The translations under genes were made by a program, and so were the position numbers. The notes beneath the pieces are model-generated. The model had not been told where the DNA came from. It saw only the letters and a list, made by a program, of their open reading frames with translations, and did not search any database. 64,000 bases of DNA from Desulfoplanes formicivorans (GTDB lineage Bacteria; Desulfobacterota; Desulfovibrionia; Desulfovibrionales; Desulfomicrobiaceae): positions 186,001 through 250,000 of the forward strand of contig NZ_BDFE01000017.1 in assembly GCF_001748225.1 (NCBI RefSeq), in the 5' to 3' direction. Within the stretch, counting starts at the first letter, position 1. The number at the start of each line of letters is the position of its first letter. Below are positions 26,229-36,194 of this stretch, in pieces.

Positions 26229-26744
26229 ATGCAAACACGAGCCAATGTCATAACCTTTCACAACCAGCCCCTGACCCTGGTGGGCAAGGAACTCAAACCA
26301 GGAGACAAGGCCCCGGATTTCACCCTTCTGGACAATGACCTACATCCCGTGTCCCTCAAAGACTTTTCCGGACAGGTCCTCATCATTTCCGCGGTTCCTT
26401 CCCTGGACACACCGGTTTGCGACATGGAAACCCGCAAGTTCAATGAGGAGGCTGCTCATCTGGGTGATGACGTGCGCATCCTCACCGTGAGCATGGATCT
26501 TCCCTTTGCCCAGAAACGCTGGTGCGGCAATGCCGGGGTGGAACGCGTCCAGACCCTGTCCGATCACAAGGATGCTTCCTTTGGCACGGCCTATGGCGTT
26601 TTGATCCAGGAACTGCGCCTTTTGGCCCGGTGCGTGTTCGTCATCGACAAAAAAGGGAACATCACCGGCATTCATCTGGTCAAGGAAGTGACCAATGAAC
26701 CCGACTACGAGGCGGTTTTGCAGATGGCCAAGGATGCTCTCTAG
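26229..26744 (+). CDS. tpx: Thiol peroxidase (atypical 2-Cys peroxiredoxin)
   Basis: A 171-residue peroxiredoxin. The peroxidatic Cys64 sits in PSLDTPVCDMETRKF and the resolving Cys99 in RWCGNAG, the spacing typical of Tpx. It reduces hydrogen and alkyl peroxides using thioredoxin in the cytoplasm. The ATG has AGGAGG 6 bases upstream; upstream in-frame codons run through the intergenic hairpin and are not used. Single-gene unit with its own terminator shared with gap. Confidence 0.93.
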   Translation: MQTRANVITFHNQPLTLVGKELKPGDKAPDFTLLDNDLHPVSLKDFSGQVLIISAVPSLDTPVCDMETRKFNEEAAHLGDDVRILTVSMDLPFAQKRWCGNAGVERVQTLSDHKDASFGTAYGVLIQELRLLARCVFVIDKKGNITGIHLVKEVTNEPDYEAVLQMAKDAL

Positions 26745-26791
26745 GCCCGGTTCCCGGAATCAATGCCGTCTAGGGGCTTCACCAAGAACAT

Positions 26792-26836
26792 AAAACAGGG
26801 CGGTCAGGTCCTGCTCCTTTCCTGCCGCCCTGTTTT
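26792..26836. terminator. Bidirectional terminator between tpx and gap
   Basis: AAAACAGGGCGG at 26792-26803 pairs with CCGCCCTGTTTT at 26825-26836, with an extra inner CAGG/CCTG pairing. T-rich ends on both strands suit convergent genes. Confidence 0.85.
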
Positions 26837-26842
26837 CACCTT

Positions 26843-27862
26843 CTACATTCCCTTTTGGGCCATGAAGTGGGCCAGATCAGCCACACGGCAGGAATAGCCC
26901 CATTCGTTATCATACCAGATAAGGGTCTTGAGCAGATTGCCGGACTGGACCGTGGTGAAATCCTGTTCAACAATACCCGAACGGGGATCTCCCTTGTAGT
27001 CCGAGGATACCAGGGGTTCGTCGGTATACCCGAGAATCCCCTTGAGTGATCCGGCAGCAGCCTCGTGCAGAACCTTGCGCACTTCCTGGGTCGTGGTTTC
27101 CTTTTGAAGCACGGCCACCAGATCGATGAGGGATACTGTAGGCGTTGGCACACGAACCGAAAACCCGTCAAACCGGCCCTCAAGTTCGGGGATGACCAGG
27201 GCCACGGCCTTGGCCGCCCCGGTGGTTGTGGGGATCATGTTGCATGCGGCCGCTCGGGCTCGGCGCAGATCCTTGTGGGGCAAATCAAGAATGCGCTGGT
27301 CATTGGTGTAGGAATGGATGGTGGTCATCACGGCCTTGAGAATCCCGAACTGCTCGTGAAGCACCTTGACCACCGGGGCCAGGCCATTGGTTGTACACGA
27401 TGCATTGGAAACAATGTGATGTTTTTGAGGATTGTACATTTCCTCGTTAACGCCCATGACCAGTGTCAGATCCTCTCCCTTGGCCGGAGCGGAAATGATC
27501 ACCTTTTTGGCGCCGGCATCCAGATGCGCCCGGGCCTTTTCCCCGGTCCTGAAGATGCCCGTGGATTCGATGACAATATCAACGCCCAGTTCCTTCCAGG
27601 GCAGGTCGGCAGGATCACGCTGGGCCAAATTAACGATCCGCCACTGTCCGTCAATGACAATGGTGTCCCCTTCCACGTTCACCTTGGCGGGGAAACGACC
27701 ATAGCTGGTATCATGCTGCAAAAGATGGGCATTGGTCCTGATATCGAAGAGGTCGTTGACCGCAACGATCTCCATGTCGTCCCGGTATTGTTCCCAAATG
27801 GTTTTGACCACCTGTCTGCCGATGCGCCCAAAACCGTTGATTCCTATTTTTATGGTATTCAT
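26843..27862 (-). CDS. gap: Glyceraldehyde-3-phosphate dehydrogenase, type I
   Basis: A 339-residue glycolytic/gluconeogenic enzyme that oxidises and phosphorylates glyceraldehyde 3-phosphate with NAD. The Rossmann motif [11 protein letters not shown] is at the N-terminus; the catalytic Cys lies in [12 protein letters not shown] and its His partner in TTIHSYTND. The Asp in VNDLFD suggests NAD preference. Start at 27860-27862, eight codons after an alternative in-frame start; GGAG lies about 9 bases upstream. Confidence 0.95.
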   Translation of the reverse strand: MNTIKIGINGFGRIGRQVVKTIWEQYRDDMEIVAVNDLFDIRTNAHLLQHDTSYGRFPAKVNVEGDTIVIDGQWRIVNLAQRDPADLPWKELGVDIVIESTGIFRTGEKARAHLDAGAKKVIISAPAKGEDLTLVMGVNEEMYNPQKHHIVSNASCTTNGLAPVVKVLHEQFGILKAVMTTIHSYTNDQRILDLPHKDLRRARAAACNMIPTTTGAAKAVALVIPELEGRFDGFSVRVPTPTVSLIDLVAVLQKETTTQEVRKVLHEAAAGSLKGILGYTDEPLVSSDYKGDPRSGIVEQDFTTVQSGNLLKTLIWYDNEWGYSCRVADLAHFMAQKGM

Positions 27863-27971
27863 GATGACTGGCTCCCTGATGTGCATTTCCGTTCACCGGA
27901 TATGATATATTGATGACCTCAGATCCGATGTGATGCGGTAGCAAAAGATATAATTGACTGTCAGGTCTGTA

Positions 27972-28538
27972 TTAGTCCTCAAAGACCTGGTACTGATAGG
28001 CCTTGACCAGTTCGACATGCTTGCGAAGCTGTTCGTGCATGCGCGCATTTTGAATGGCCAAAGCGCTCAAATGAGCAATGGCCATGGCAAAATCCTGTTC
28101 TTCCTGCGTGAAGACACGCTTGTGGGCATCGTAGACGCGCAGCACACCGATGGTTCTGTCATCCCCGGTGGTCAGGGGAAGGATGAGGATGGAACCAAGT
28201 CCCTCTTCCCGAGCCTTGCCCGGATACTGAAATCGGGGGTCTGACCCCGGATCTTCAATGGTCACGGCATGGCCCGTCAAAACTTCCTGATCCACCTTGC
28301 TGCTGCCGACCAGAACCGGCCCCTTGCGCAAATAGCACTGACTCAAACCGAAACAGGCCTTGGGCAAAAGCACATCGCCCTTGTTGCCCAGCAGCCGGAT
28401 GGTGCACCCTTTGGCCTCCATGGCCAGGGTTGTTTCCTTGACAATGTGCTCAAGAACCTCATCGGGATCCAGACTCGAGTTGATCACCCGAGCCACCTTG
28501 TAAAACGTTCCAAAATAGGTCTTGTCTTTCTCGCTCAT
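27972..28538 (-). CDS. GAF-domain protein
   Basis: A 188-residue protein made almost wholly of one GAF domain (about residues 15-165), with motifs GCTIRLLG, GSILILPLTTGD and IGVLRVYDAHKRVFTQEE. No kinase, cyclase or HTH output domain is attached, so it is a stand-alone sensor or an fRMsr-like module; the Cys residues (GCTI, ACFG, QCYL) could serve redox sensing. It lies upstream of gap on the same strand, 109 bases away. Ligand unknown. Confidence 0.8.
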   Translation of the reverse strand: MSEKDKTYFGTFYKVARVINSSLDPDEVLEHIVKETTLAMEAKGCTIRLLGNKGDVLLPKACFGLSQCYLRKGPVLVGSSKVDQEVLTGHAVTIEDPGSDPRFQYPGKAREEGLGSILILPLTTGDDRTIGVLRVYDAHKRVFTQEEQDFAMAIAHLSALAIQNARMHEQLRKHVELVKAYQYQVFED

Positions 28539-28696
28539 GGTAATGACTCCATGGTTATAGACAGATCAGTATGGGGATTCCCCTCAGGCACGAGGCAGAA
28601 CCCCTGAACACGACGCCTCACAGCCCGGGACACGGAGATACGGGGATGACATGCAGTGCCCCCAGATCACAGGGGCAGACTGACAGCCCAACCAGC

Positions 28697-29065
28697 TCAT
28701 ATCTCCTCGAAAAATTCCTGCTTTTTCTTGGCTCCGACCTCTTCAAGACGATTGAGGGTCTTTTGGAGGCAGGCAAACACATTATCACGATTGTCGCCGG
28801 CAACAACAAGGAGCATTACCGGATCGCCAATACCAAGCACCTTGCCAGCATTGAACCAGAGTTTGATGTCAACTATCCCGGGTTCAGCCAGACCTTCTTC
28901 AATAACGGCTTTACATTTGACATCATCCACATCAACGCGAAAGCCGGTCACCTGGCGGCCGTTTCTGGAAAGCCGCCGTACATATCCCGAATGGGACAAA
29001 ACCATGCCCACGTCTTCAAAACGGGGGTGCTGCTTGATTTCTTCGATCAAAGCTGTCAGATCCAT
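28697..29065 (-). CDS. Divergent MoaE-like molybdopterin synthase large-subunit homologue
   Basis: A 122-residue protein with the MoaE fold pattern: VGMVLSHSGYVRR at the N-terminus, GKVLGIGDPVMLLVVAG in the centre and a basic C-terminus (AKKKQEFFEE) where MoaE carries catalytic lysines. In molybdopterin synthase MoaE binds the precursor and receives sulfur from MoaD. The usual PIWKKE motif is altered, so function may have diverged. ATG at 29063-29065 has GAGGAG 6 bases upstream. No other moa gene is nearby. Confidence 0.6.
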   Translation of the reverse strand: MDLTALIEEIKQHPRFEDVGMVLSHSGYVRRLSRNGRQVTGFRVDVDDVKCKAVIEEGLAEPGIVDIKLWFNAGKVLGIGDPVMLLVVAGDNRDNVFACLQKTLNRLEEVGAKKKQEFFEEI

Positions 29066-29284
29066 GGTCAACTCCTCATGCTTGGTGCGTTCACAATATG
29101 ACAAAGATTCCCGCCACCGCGCTTCTGTCGGCCAGCCGTCCCGGATTTTTGTCACGCTGTCCGGGACCACAACGGGAAATGCAATCATAGATGGCTCTTT
29201 GCCCCATGACAACTCTCTTTTTGCCGGTTGCAAGGCGGGGCATTTTCAAAACCCATGCAAAAAGCCCATCTGCCCACTTTCTTC

Positions 29285-29312
29285 TTGACAAAACAGGGTA
29301 GGGAAAAATAGT
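29285..29312 (+). promoter_or_regulatory. Candidate promoter of the PxxKW gene
   Basis: A perfect -35 TTGACA at 29285-29290 and a 4-of-6 -10 (AATAGT, 29307-29312) with 16-base spacing. It lies in the 370-base divergent gap 29066-29433, in which no other gene is seen; the ATG is 121 bases downstream. Confidence 0.45.
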
Positions 29313-29433
29313 TTGCTCGATTTCGGTTGCAGCACACAAGCAATGTTCGCCTTGGGGACATGTAACAAAGACTGGCCGCACCCCGAGGCCCAACGTGCGG
29401 CATATATTTTTCAAGGATCAGGAGGAATATCCC

Positions 29434-29709
29434 ATGGCAAGCAATTATTTCGAAGGCGCTGTCAAAACGGAAGAAGGACTGCAGTTCAAAGGCTTTACCC
29501 TGCAAACCATTGCCGACAAGTGCAATGGATGTGATCGGATTGCCGAGTTCGAAGGCGAAAAATACTGCATGAGTTACCCGGAACCGGCCAGAAAATGGGC
29601 TCACGGAGCCTGCAACTTTGCCACGCACGTCAAGGCCAGCGTGGACAAGGCCGGCAAGGTCAAGATCAACCCGCTGAAGGCTTCCAAAAGGGCAGCCCGC
29701 AACAGATAA
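29434..29709 (+). CDS. PxxKW-family cysteine-rich small protein
   Basis: A 91-residue protein with four cysteines in CNGCDRI, KYCMS and GACNF, plus the PEPARKW signature that names the family. The four Cys could bind zinc or a small iron-sulfur centre. It is known to me mainly from sulfate-reducing bacteria, with no established role. AGGAGG lies before the ATG and a strong terminator follows, so it is a highly defined monocistronic unit. An in-frame start 13 codons upstream is unlikely. Confidence 0.8.
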   Translation: MASNYFEGAVKTEEGLQFKGFTLQTIADKCNGCDRIAEFEGEKYCMSYPEPARKWAHGACNFATHVKASVDKAGKVKINPLKASKRAARNR

Positions 29710-29729
29710 GGGCACTCAGGTCGCAATCA

Positions 29730-29759
29730 AATCCGGCAGGGTGTCCCTGCCGGATTTTT
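29730..29759 (+). terminator. Rho-independent terminator after the PxxKW gene
   Basis: AATCCGGCAGGG at 29730-29741, TGT loop, complement at 29745-29756, then TTT. Confidence 0.88.
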
Positions 29760-29814
29760 CTTGGGCAATGCATTGTGCCCTTTGTGCATGTTTTTTATCA
29801 AGCGAGGTCAGACC

Positions 29815-31035
29815 ATGCTCCAATCCGTTATCGATCATCTGTCCCTTGCTGCCGAGGACGTGGTTTCCCTGCAACGCGATCTTGTGGCCCTTCCTGCTCT
29901 CGGGCCCATCAACGGAGGCCAGGGGGAAAAGGACAAGGCAGACTATCTTTTGGGTTATCTCACGCGCATCGGGCTTACGGACGTCCAGGAAATCAAGGTG
30001 CCGGACAATCGGGTTCCCTGCGGATACCGGCCCAACATTGTGGCCAGGATCCCCGGCCAGGATACTTCCAGGACCCTGTGGATCATGAGCCACATGGACG
30101 TGGTTCCTGCCGGAGACGAATCCCTTTGGAACACCCCGCCTTTTGAGCTGCACCGGGATGGCGATCTCATTTTTGGACGGGGTGTCGAAGACAATCATCA
30201 GGGTCTGGTATCTTCCCTCCTGCTGGCCAAGGCACTTCTGGAAACCAACACCACCCCGGCCATCAATCTGGGGCTGGCCTTTGTGGCTGACGAAGAAACA
30301 GGCAGCGGTTACGGACTGGGAGCCCTGGTCGAGGACCATGGTCATCTCTTTGGCCCTGAAGACCTTTTTCTCATTCCGGATGGGGGAGCCCCCCAATCGG
30401 ACCTCATTGAAATTGCGGAAAAAAGCCAGCTTTGGGTCAAGGCCACCGTGACCGGGAAACAATGCCATGCCTCAAGACCCCACCACGGCATAAACAGTTT
30501 GCGCGGGGTTGCCGCCCTGATTCTGGAGCTGGATCAGCTTCATGAGCTGTTTCCGGACAATGACCCCTTGTTTTCCCCTCCCATTTCCACCTTCACCCCG
30601 ACCAAAAAAGAGGCCAATGTGGACAATATCAACACCATGCCCGGACGGGACGTGGTGTATATTGATTCACGCATCCTGCCGGGAATTGCCATTGACGACG
30701 TGCTTGCGGCCATGCAGCGCATCGGGGATCAGGTGGCTGACCAGTATGCCGTGTCGGTTGCATTCCAGGTGGTGCAGCGCGAAGACGCGGCTCCGATCAC
30801 GCATCCCGAAAGCGATATTGTCACCAGGCTCAAAAAGGCCATCAAGCAGATCTACCAGGTGGAAGCCAAACCCCAGGGGATCGGCGGAGGAACCGTGGCC
30901 GCGTTTTTACGCCGCAAGGGCTATGACGCTGTTGTCTGGAGCACCCTCATGAATTTTGCCCATCAGCCCAACGAACAGGCCTCCATTTCCCATACTCTCA
31001 AGGACGCACAGGTCATGGCCTGTCTTCTTGCCTAG
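29815..31035 (+). CDS. M20-family metallopeptidase (ArgE/DapE/Pep-like)
   Basis: A 406-residue dinuclear zinc aminoacylase/peptidase. Ligands are placed in [10 protein letters not shown] (His), [10 protein letters not shown] (Asp), ADEETGSG (Glu pair) and [11 protein letters not shown] near the C-terminus. The dimerisation domain lies between about residues 200 and 310. The ATG is a few codons inside a longer open frame and follows AGGTCAG. It precedes mnmG by 4 bases, so the two are probably co-transcribed. Substrate not identifiable. Confidence 0.85.
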   Translation: MLQSVIDHLSLAAEDVVSLQRDLVALPALGPINGGQGEKDKADYLLGYLTRIGLTDVQEIKVPDNRVPCGYRPNIVARIPGQDTSRTLWIMSHMDVVPAGDESLWNTPPFELHRDGDLIFGRGVEDNHQGLVSSLLLAKALLETNTTPAINLGLAFVADEETGSGYGLGALVEDHGHLFGPEDLFLIPDGGAPQSDLIEIAEKSQLWVKATVTGKQCHASRPHHGINSLRGVAALILELDQLHELFPDNDPLFSPPISTFTPTKKEANVDNINTMPGRDVVYIDSRILPGIAIDDVLAAMQRIGDQVADQYAVSVAFQVVQREDAAPITHPESDIVTRLKKAIKQIYQVEAKPQGIGGGTVAAFLRRKGYDAVVWSTLMNFAHQPNEQASISHTLKDAQVMACLLA

Positions 31036-31039
31036 AACC

Positions 31040-32917
31040 ATGAAACCCTTGCCGCCAGAGACCTTTGACCTCATTGTGGTGGGCGCCGGCCATGCCGGAT
31101 GCGAAGCGGCCATGGCTGCCTCACGTCTTGGTCTTGTCACCCTCCTGCTGACCAACAACATCGACCGCATCGGCCATCTCTCGTGCAATCCGGCCATTGG
31201 CGGGTTGGCCAAGGGTCATATGGTCAGGGAGCTGGACGCCATGGGCTCCATGATGGGTATGTGGGCGGATCAGGCCGGCATCCAATTCAGGATTCTCAAT
31301 ACCCGCAAGGGCCCTGCCGTACGCGCCACCCGTGCCCAAATGGACCGGGAAACCTATATGCAGGTGGTCAAACGGGATGTCTTTAGCTCCCCTCACCTGT
31401 ATGTCCGCCAGGCCATGGTCGAGAAAATCCTGGTACGCGACAACACGGTGCACGGCGTCAAGACGCGCATAGGCGAAACCCTTTTGGCCCGGCGGGTCCT
31501 GTTGACAACCGGCACATTCATGCAGGGGCTCATTCACATCGGCCTGTCCCATTATCCCGGGGGTCGCTTTGGTGATCCCGCCAGTCAGGGACTTTCGGCC
31601 TCTCTTCATGAAGCCGGCCTTGAACTGGGACGTCTCAAGACCGGAACGGTTCCCCGACTCCTCAAGGAGAGCGTTGACACGTCCTCCCTGGAAGCCCAGT
31701 ACGGCGATGACCCGCCGCCCCGGTTCAGTTTCCACTCCAAGGGCCCCCGCCTTCCCCAGCTGCCCTGCCATGTTACCTACACCAACGAGCAGACCCATGA
31801 GGTCATCCGCCAGGGATTTGACCGTTCTCCCCTTTTTCAGGGAGTGATCAAGGGCACGGGTGCGCGTTATTGCCCGTCCATTGAGGACAAGGTGGCCCGC
31901 TTTCCGGAAAAGGAACGCCATCAGATTTTCATTGAACCCGAAGGCGTGGACAACCCCGAGGTCTATCCCAACGGCATTCCCACAAGCCTGCCGCTGGATA
32001 TCCAGAAAAAGATGCTCGCCACCATTCCTGGACTCGAACAGGCCATCATTGTCCGCCCGGGATATGCCATTGAATACGATTTCATCCCTCCAACCCAGCT
32101 CAAGCCGACCTTTGAAACCAAAAAGGTCCGGGGTCTCTATCTTGCCGGTCAGATAAACGGAACCTCCGGATACGAAGAGGCAGCAGCCCAGGGGTTGTGG
32201 GCAGCCATCAATGCGTTTTGCTCCCTTCGCAACCGTCCCCCGTTTCTCCTCTCCAGGGATCAGGCCTACATGGCCGTGCTGGCCGATGATCTGGTGACCA
32301 AGGGGACCAGAGAACCCTACCGCATGTTCACATCCCGCGCCGAACACCGTTTGCTTTTGCGCGAAGACAATGCCGACCTGCGTCTCACCCCCGTGGGAAG
32401 AGAACTGGGCCTTGTTTCGGACGAACACTGGAATCTCTTTTGCCGGAAGAAAAAGGCCATTGCAGCCATCATGCACGGCCTTGCCACCATCCGCATCAGG
32501 CCGGATGCTGCAACCAGCGACACCCTGCGGGCCATTGGCGCTGCCGTGCCCAAGAAAACCGTGTTCCTCAAGGACATTCTCCGGCAACCGGCCCTTTCCC
32601 TCACAAGCCTTGAGCCCTTTTGGCCGGAACTGGCCGCATTTCCCAAGGATGCCCTGGATGAAGCCGAAATCCAATGCAAATACCAGGGGTATCTGGCCCG
32701 ACAAAAGGAACTGGTGGAGCGGACCGGACGCATGGAAGCAACCCTCATTCCCGAAGGCATGGAATACAGCAATATTCCCGGCCTCTCCCGGGAAGTGGTG
32801 GAAAAGCTCACGGCCATTGCCCCGCGGACCCTGGGCCAGGCAGGACGCATCTCAGGGGTCACACCGGCCGCCATCTCCTGCCTGGAGATTCATCTCAAGA
32901 AGCTCGGGGCCCTGTGA
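31040..32917 (+). CDS. mnmG: tRNA uridine-5-carboxymethylaminomethyl modification enzyme MnmG (GidA)
   Basis: A 625-residue FAD protein that, with MnmE, modifies wobble uridine 34 of several tRNAs. The FAD-binding [16 protein letters not shown] is at residue about 12, [19 protein letters not shown] about 46, and the [18 protein letters not shown] motif about 370. Length is normal. It lies 4 bases after the M20 peptidase gene. No mnmE is in the window. Confidence 0.95.
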   Translation: MKPLPPETFDLIVVGAGHAGCEAAMAASRLGLVTLLLTNNIDRIGHLSCNPAIGGLAKGHMVRELDAMGSMMGMWADQAGIQFRILNTRKGPAVRATRAQMDRETYMQVVKRDVFSSPHLYVRQAMVEKILVRDNTVHGVKTRIGETLLARRVLLTTGTFMQGLIHIGLSHYPGGRFGDPASQGLSASLHEAGLELGRLKTGTVPRLLKESVDTSSLEAQYGDDPPPRFSFHSKGPRLPQLPCHVTYTNEQTHEVIRQGFDRSPLFQGVIKGTGARYCPSIEDKVARFPEKERHQIFIEPEGVDNPEVYPNGIPTSLPLDIQKKMLATIPGLEQAIIVRPGYAIEYDFIPPTQLKPTFETKKVRGLYLAGQINGTSGYEEAAAQGLWAAINAFCSLRNRPPFLLSRDQAYMAVLADDLVTKGTREPYRMFTSRAEHRLLLREDNADLRLTPVGRELGLVSDEHWNLFCRKKKAIAAIMHGLATIRIRPDAATSDTLRAIGAAVPKKTVFLKDILRQPALSLTSLEPFWPELAAFPKDALDEAEIQCKYQGYLARQKELVERTGRMEATLIPEGMEYSNIPGLSREVVEKLTAIAPRTLGQAGRISGVTPAAISCLEIHLKKLGAL

Positions 32918-33061
32918 GACAGGGTATGTGCCCGACCATCCCCTTCTGACCCTGCACCCGCTCATGGTGCAGCCGACCTGTGTCCCCTGGCTCTGCTCAG
33001 ACGGATCCGCCGGGTCCGGACAGGGCGACCGGCGCGGAACATGCCGGGAGGGATCGCAAGG

Positions 33062-33089
33062 TTGACAGCGCCCTCCCTTGAAGTATGGT
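33062..33089 (+). promoter_or_regulatory. Promoter of the Mla-like operon
   Basis: Consensus -35 TTGACA (33062-33067), 16-base spacer and -10 TATGGT (33084-33089). A start near 33096 would exclude the upstream in-frame ATG at 33078 and supports the ATG at 33132. Confidence 0.55.
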
Positions 33090-33131
33090 ACCTTGCATCC
33101 TTTGCCGTGTATCCTTGGACCATCCATCACA

Positions 33132-33911
33132 ATGCCCACATCCTTTGTCGCCCGACTTGGAAGCCGATTCATTGAGAGCACGCGCATGTGGCTGGTTATC
33201 GCCACCATCATGCGGCAAAGCATGCGTTCGCTCTTTCGGTTCGCCTTGTTCAACCATGCCATTTTCCGAGTCATTGTCAGACAGCTCTATTTCACGGCTT
33301 TCCAGGCCATTCCCATTGTCTGTCTGGCCGCCCTGCTCATAGGTTCCGTCCTGGTTGACAACCTGCTCAACCTGCTGACCAACCTCAATGCCTACGACCA
33401 GATCGGCAGTTACCTCATCTCCTCCATCACCCACGAACTTGCCCCGCTCATCTGCACCATTATCCTGCTGCTCCGATCAGGCTCTGCCGTGCTTTCCGAA
33501 ATGGCGCTGATGAAGATCAACCGGGAAATGGACACCCTTTCCATGCTCGGCATCCCCATTGAAAGCTATCTGTATCTTCCGCGGATTCTGGCATTTGCCA
33601 TTGGAGGTCCCTGCCTGACGGTAATCTTTTCCATGGTGGCCCTGCTGGGGGGGTATTTCACTCTGGGCTATTTTCACGACATCACCTTTGACAATTACAT
33701 CAAGCAGATTCTGGATGCCATCCATCTTGCAAACATCATCCCCCTTGTCCTGAAACCGTTTTTCATGGGGCTGGTCGTTGTGCTCATTGCCATTGAAAAA
33801 GGCATTACCGTTCGCCATGCATTCACTGAAGTGCCCATCAAACTCATACGGGGTATGATGCACACGGCAGGTTGCATCATCATCATTGAAATCGCGTTCA
33901 ACCTCGTTTAA
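33132..33911 (+). CDS. MlaE-family ABC permease
   Basis: A 259-residue inner-membrane permease. Five or six hydrophobic segments are visible, with the MlaE-type hallmarks VRQLYFTAFQAIPIVCLAALLIG and ELAPLICTIILLLRSGSAVLSEM, and the coupling segment MKINREMDTLSMLGI. The protein helps move phospholipids between the inner and outer membranes. It is the first gene of an operon with an ATPase-like protein, an MCE protein and a lipoprotein. Start chosen because the promoter lies downstream of the alternative ATG. Confidence 0.85.
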   Translation: MPTSFVARLGSRFIESTRMWLVIATIMRQSMRSLFRFALFNHAIFRVIVRQLYFTAFQAIPIVCLAALLIGSVLVDNLLNLLTNLNAYDQIGSYLISSITHELAPLICTIILLLRSGSAVLSEMALMKINREMDTLSMLGIPIESYLYLPRILAFAIGGPCLTVIFSMVALLGGYFTLGYFHDITFDNYIKQILDAIHLANIIPLVLKPFFMGLVVVLIAIEKGITVRHAFTEVPIKLIRGMMHTAGCIIIIEIAFNLV

Positions 33912-33922
33912 CATGTCTTCAT

Positions 33923-34435
33923 ATGGCCATTCACAACTACCATTCCCTTCTGCTTGACAGGCACCCGCGGCTTCTGGTCGTGGGGCACAATGAAGACCAG
34001 ATCAGTGAACTGGTGTCCATGTTCGTCCAATCCCAGTCCCATATAGGCATCATTGGGGACGAGTTCCCGTTTCTTGCCAACCTGAGCATCCTGGAAAATA
34101 TCGTTCTTGGAGCCATGTACCGACAAAACATTCCTCTGGAAAAGGCCAGTAAGCCCCTTGAGGAACCTATTCGGGCCCTGGGACTGGAACGATGGATGGA
34201 ACAACGCAAGGAAAAACTTGATCAGCAGACAATGGGCCTGTGCCAGCTTTTGCGCTGCATTGCCTGTGGCAACAGCGTCGTTGTGCTGCCTTCTCCCATG
34301 GTGGCCATGGCCGACACCATCATACAGGCGACCGCCCTTCTTTCCCCTGCACCAGTCGTGTGGATTGCCTGCAGTGTCAACAATGCCTCGGCATATGACA
34401 ATCTCGGACTTCCAACCTTTCACCTTGAGAGCTAG
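33923..34435 (+). CDS. Degenerate ABC-ATPase-like protein in the MlaF position
   Basis: A 170-residue protein occupying the slot where MlaF-type ATPases are encoded. Its layout follows an ABC ATPase (RLLVVGHNEDQ for the P-loop strand, DEFPFLANLSILENIVLG for the Q-loop region, LDQQTMGLCQLLRCIACG for the signature helix, VVVLPSP for Walker B), but the key residues are missing: no GKS/T, no LSGGQ and no DE. It should therefore not hydrolyse ATP in the usual way. At 170 residues it is also shorter than the normal 240-270. Codon use matches its neighbours and the frame is intact, so it seems maintained, not decayed. The assignment rests on position and weak pattern similarity. Confidence 0.6.
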   Translation: MAIHNYHSLLLDRHPRLLVVGHNEDQISELVSMFVQSQSHIGIIGDEFPFLANLSILENIVLGAMYRQNIPLEKASKPLEEPIRALGLERWMEQRKEKLDQQTMGLCQLLRCIACGNSVVVLPSPMVAMADTIIQATALLSPAPVVWIACSVNNASAYDNLGLPTFHLES

Positions 34436-34438
34436 CCC

Positions 34439-35419
34439 ATGTCCCAGGAGTTCAAGACCATGGAATTTCGGGTAGGCCTCTTCCTGCTCGTGGTCATTGT
34501 AACCATGGTCGGCGTTATCATCTATGTGGGTATCAAAAAGGATCTGTTTGCGGATCGCGTCACCTATTACGTGGTCAGCAAGACCGGAGAGAACATCGAA
34601 CGCGGCATTCCGGTCCGCCTGTCCGGGTTCAGGATAGGCAACGTTGAACAGGTCCATCTGGACAATATCGGCTACATCAAGGTCGAATTGGAAATTCTGG
34701 CCAAATATCAGAAATGGTTTCGCAAGGATTCCAAAATCATCCTTGATCAGGAAGGAATCATTGGCAATTCCTATTTCAAGCTCATTCCGGGAAGCGACGG
34801 CAGTCCTCTGCTGCCAGAGGGATCAACCATCACCTTGTCCAAGGTTGCGGGTCTGAGCGAGCTTATTCAAGAAGCGGAACCCGTCATCCAGAATCTCAAG
34901 GAAATCGTGGCCAATATCCGGACCATCACCGACAATGTCATTGACAAGAACGGCCATGTCCAATCCGTGCTGGCCAATGCCGAAGAGATCACCCGGCTCA
35001 TCCTCCAGAATCGCGGTCTTCTCTATTATCTCACCCAGGATCCCCGACCTGTTCAATCCATGGATGCCATTCTCGCCAAAACCGAACACGCCGTTGGAAA
35101 CATTGACCTGCTTGTGCAAAACACAACCCATCGCGTGGACGATCTCCAACCCATCCAGGACGAACTGATCCTGACCCTTCAAGAAGGCCAGAAGTTCATC
35201 AAGGGGCTCGAATCCCTGCGCAAGGAGCTTGCCCCCACCCTGGCCAATGTTCAGGCCATAAGCGCGGACGTCAAAAATGCCACAACCAATCTCGTTGAAT
35301 TACGCCGCCAGAGCGAGTACACCATGCGGCTGGGTACGGAACTTTTGCAACGGCTCAAGGAAACCTGGCCCTTTGCCCGCAAAATACTTCAGGAAGAACC
35401 AGCCTATCCGGCACCCTGA
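34439..35419 (+). CDS. MCE-domain lipid transport protein (MlaD family)
   Basis: A 326-residue protein with one N-terminal membrane helix (GLFLLVVIVTMVGVIIYVG, about residues 13-31), then an MCE domain (about 40-118; YYVVSKTGENIERGIPVRLSG split across the core, and EGIIGNSYFKLIPGS), and a long helical C-terminus that would project into the periplasm. MlaD-type proteins form hexameric rings that carry phospholipids. Starts 3 bases after the ATPase-like gene. Confidence 0.88.
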   Translation: MSQEFKTMEFRVGLFLLVVIVTMVGVIIYVGIKKDLFADRVTYYVVSKTGENIERGIPVRLSGFRIGNVEQVHLDNIGYIKVELEILAKYQKWFRKDSKIILDQEGIIGNSYFKLIPGSDGSPLLPEGSTITLSKVAGLSELIQEAEPVIQNLKEIVANIRTITDNVIDKNGHVQSVLANAEEITRLILQNRGLLYYLTQDPRPVQSMDAILAKTEHAVGNIDLLVQNTTHRVDDLQPIQDELILTLQEGQKFIKGLESLRKELAPTLANVQAISADVKNATTNLVELRRQSEYTMRLGTELLQRLKETWPFARKILQEEPAYPAP

Positions 35420-35444
35420 TTTCTGACCCCTGATGGGAGCACGC

Positions 35445-36191
35445 ATGAACACGGATGCACACCGTTGCACACCTGCCATAAACCTTGCCGTATGCATTGT
35501 CCTTGTTGCCGTTCTTCTGCAGGGATGCAGCCTGGGAAGCGGTCCCAAAAGCCTCTATCCCCCACCAGCGGCCCTCTCCCAAACGGCCTCCCTTCGACAG
35601 GATTTCATCCAGGAATTCCTCCAGGGCAGATGGACCACGGCCCGTTCCCTGTTCATCCAGACATGTGACAACCTCCTGCGGCAGGACGATTTTTGCGCCG
35701 TGGCCCGAATGTATGTTCTGGCCTATAAACTTCATGCCTATCTCGGGGTTACCTATCCCCATCTTCTTGACAAAGCCGTTGATTTCTCCCAGCAGGGGTT
35801 GGACTGCACCCTGAAGACCCATGATCGCGATGCCCTCCTTGTGGGCCCCAGGGACAGGACCATGCAGGATCTGCTGGACAGATCCGACTGGCCAACCATT
35901 TACTCCTACCTGAAAAAGCTGGGGGACCCCCTCTTTGTTTCGGTGTACGCCCGCAAGGCAGCAGGCAAGGCAGCCAGCTCGCCAGACAAGGACTCAGCCT
36001 GGGCCAACACGTTTCTCAAGCTGGCCCATGATGTTGACAGCCGGCAGGGGTGGGTACTTTTCCTGATCCAGGATTGGAAAGGGCAGAGGTCTCTTGAAAA
36101 GGATCCTGTCAGACAGCGTTTCATGGACCAGCGTATCAACTCGCTTCTTGACCTTGTCAGCCCATGCACCCAACCCCTCATCGGACCCTAA
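35445..36191 (+). CDS. Lipoprotein of the Mla-like operon, function unknown
   Basis: A 248-residue protein with a signal peptide and lipobox LLQGCS (Cys about 28), so it is anchored in a membrane by lipid. The mature part is mostly helical with no motif that I recognise. I chose the ATG at 35445, with GGAG 7 bases upstream, over one at 35433. Its place after mlaD suggests an accessory role in lipid trafficking, as with the auxiliary lipoproteins of other MCE systems. Confidence 0.7.
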   Translation: MNTDAHRCTPAINLAVCIVLVAVLLQGCSLGSGPKSLYPPPAALSQTASLRQDFIQEFLQGRWTTARSLFIQTCDNLLRQDDFCAVARMYVLAYKLHAYLGVTYPHLLDKAVDFSQQGLDCTLKTHDRDALLVGPRDRTMQDLLDRSDWPTIYSYLKKLGDPLFVSVYARKAAGKAASSPDKDSAWANTFLKLAHDVDSRQGWVLFLIQDWKGQRSLEKDPVRQRFMDQRINSLLDLVSPCTQPLIGP

Positions 36192-36194
36192 CCC

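Noticed and set aside
31121-32704. Very long open frame on the minus strand opposite mnmG
   Set aside because: It mirrors the codon structure of a clearly real gene in a GC-rich region, has no motifs and no ribosome-binding site. The same holds for long minus-strand frames at 11705-13078, 13233-14321, 15046-15990 and 44590-45873.
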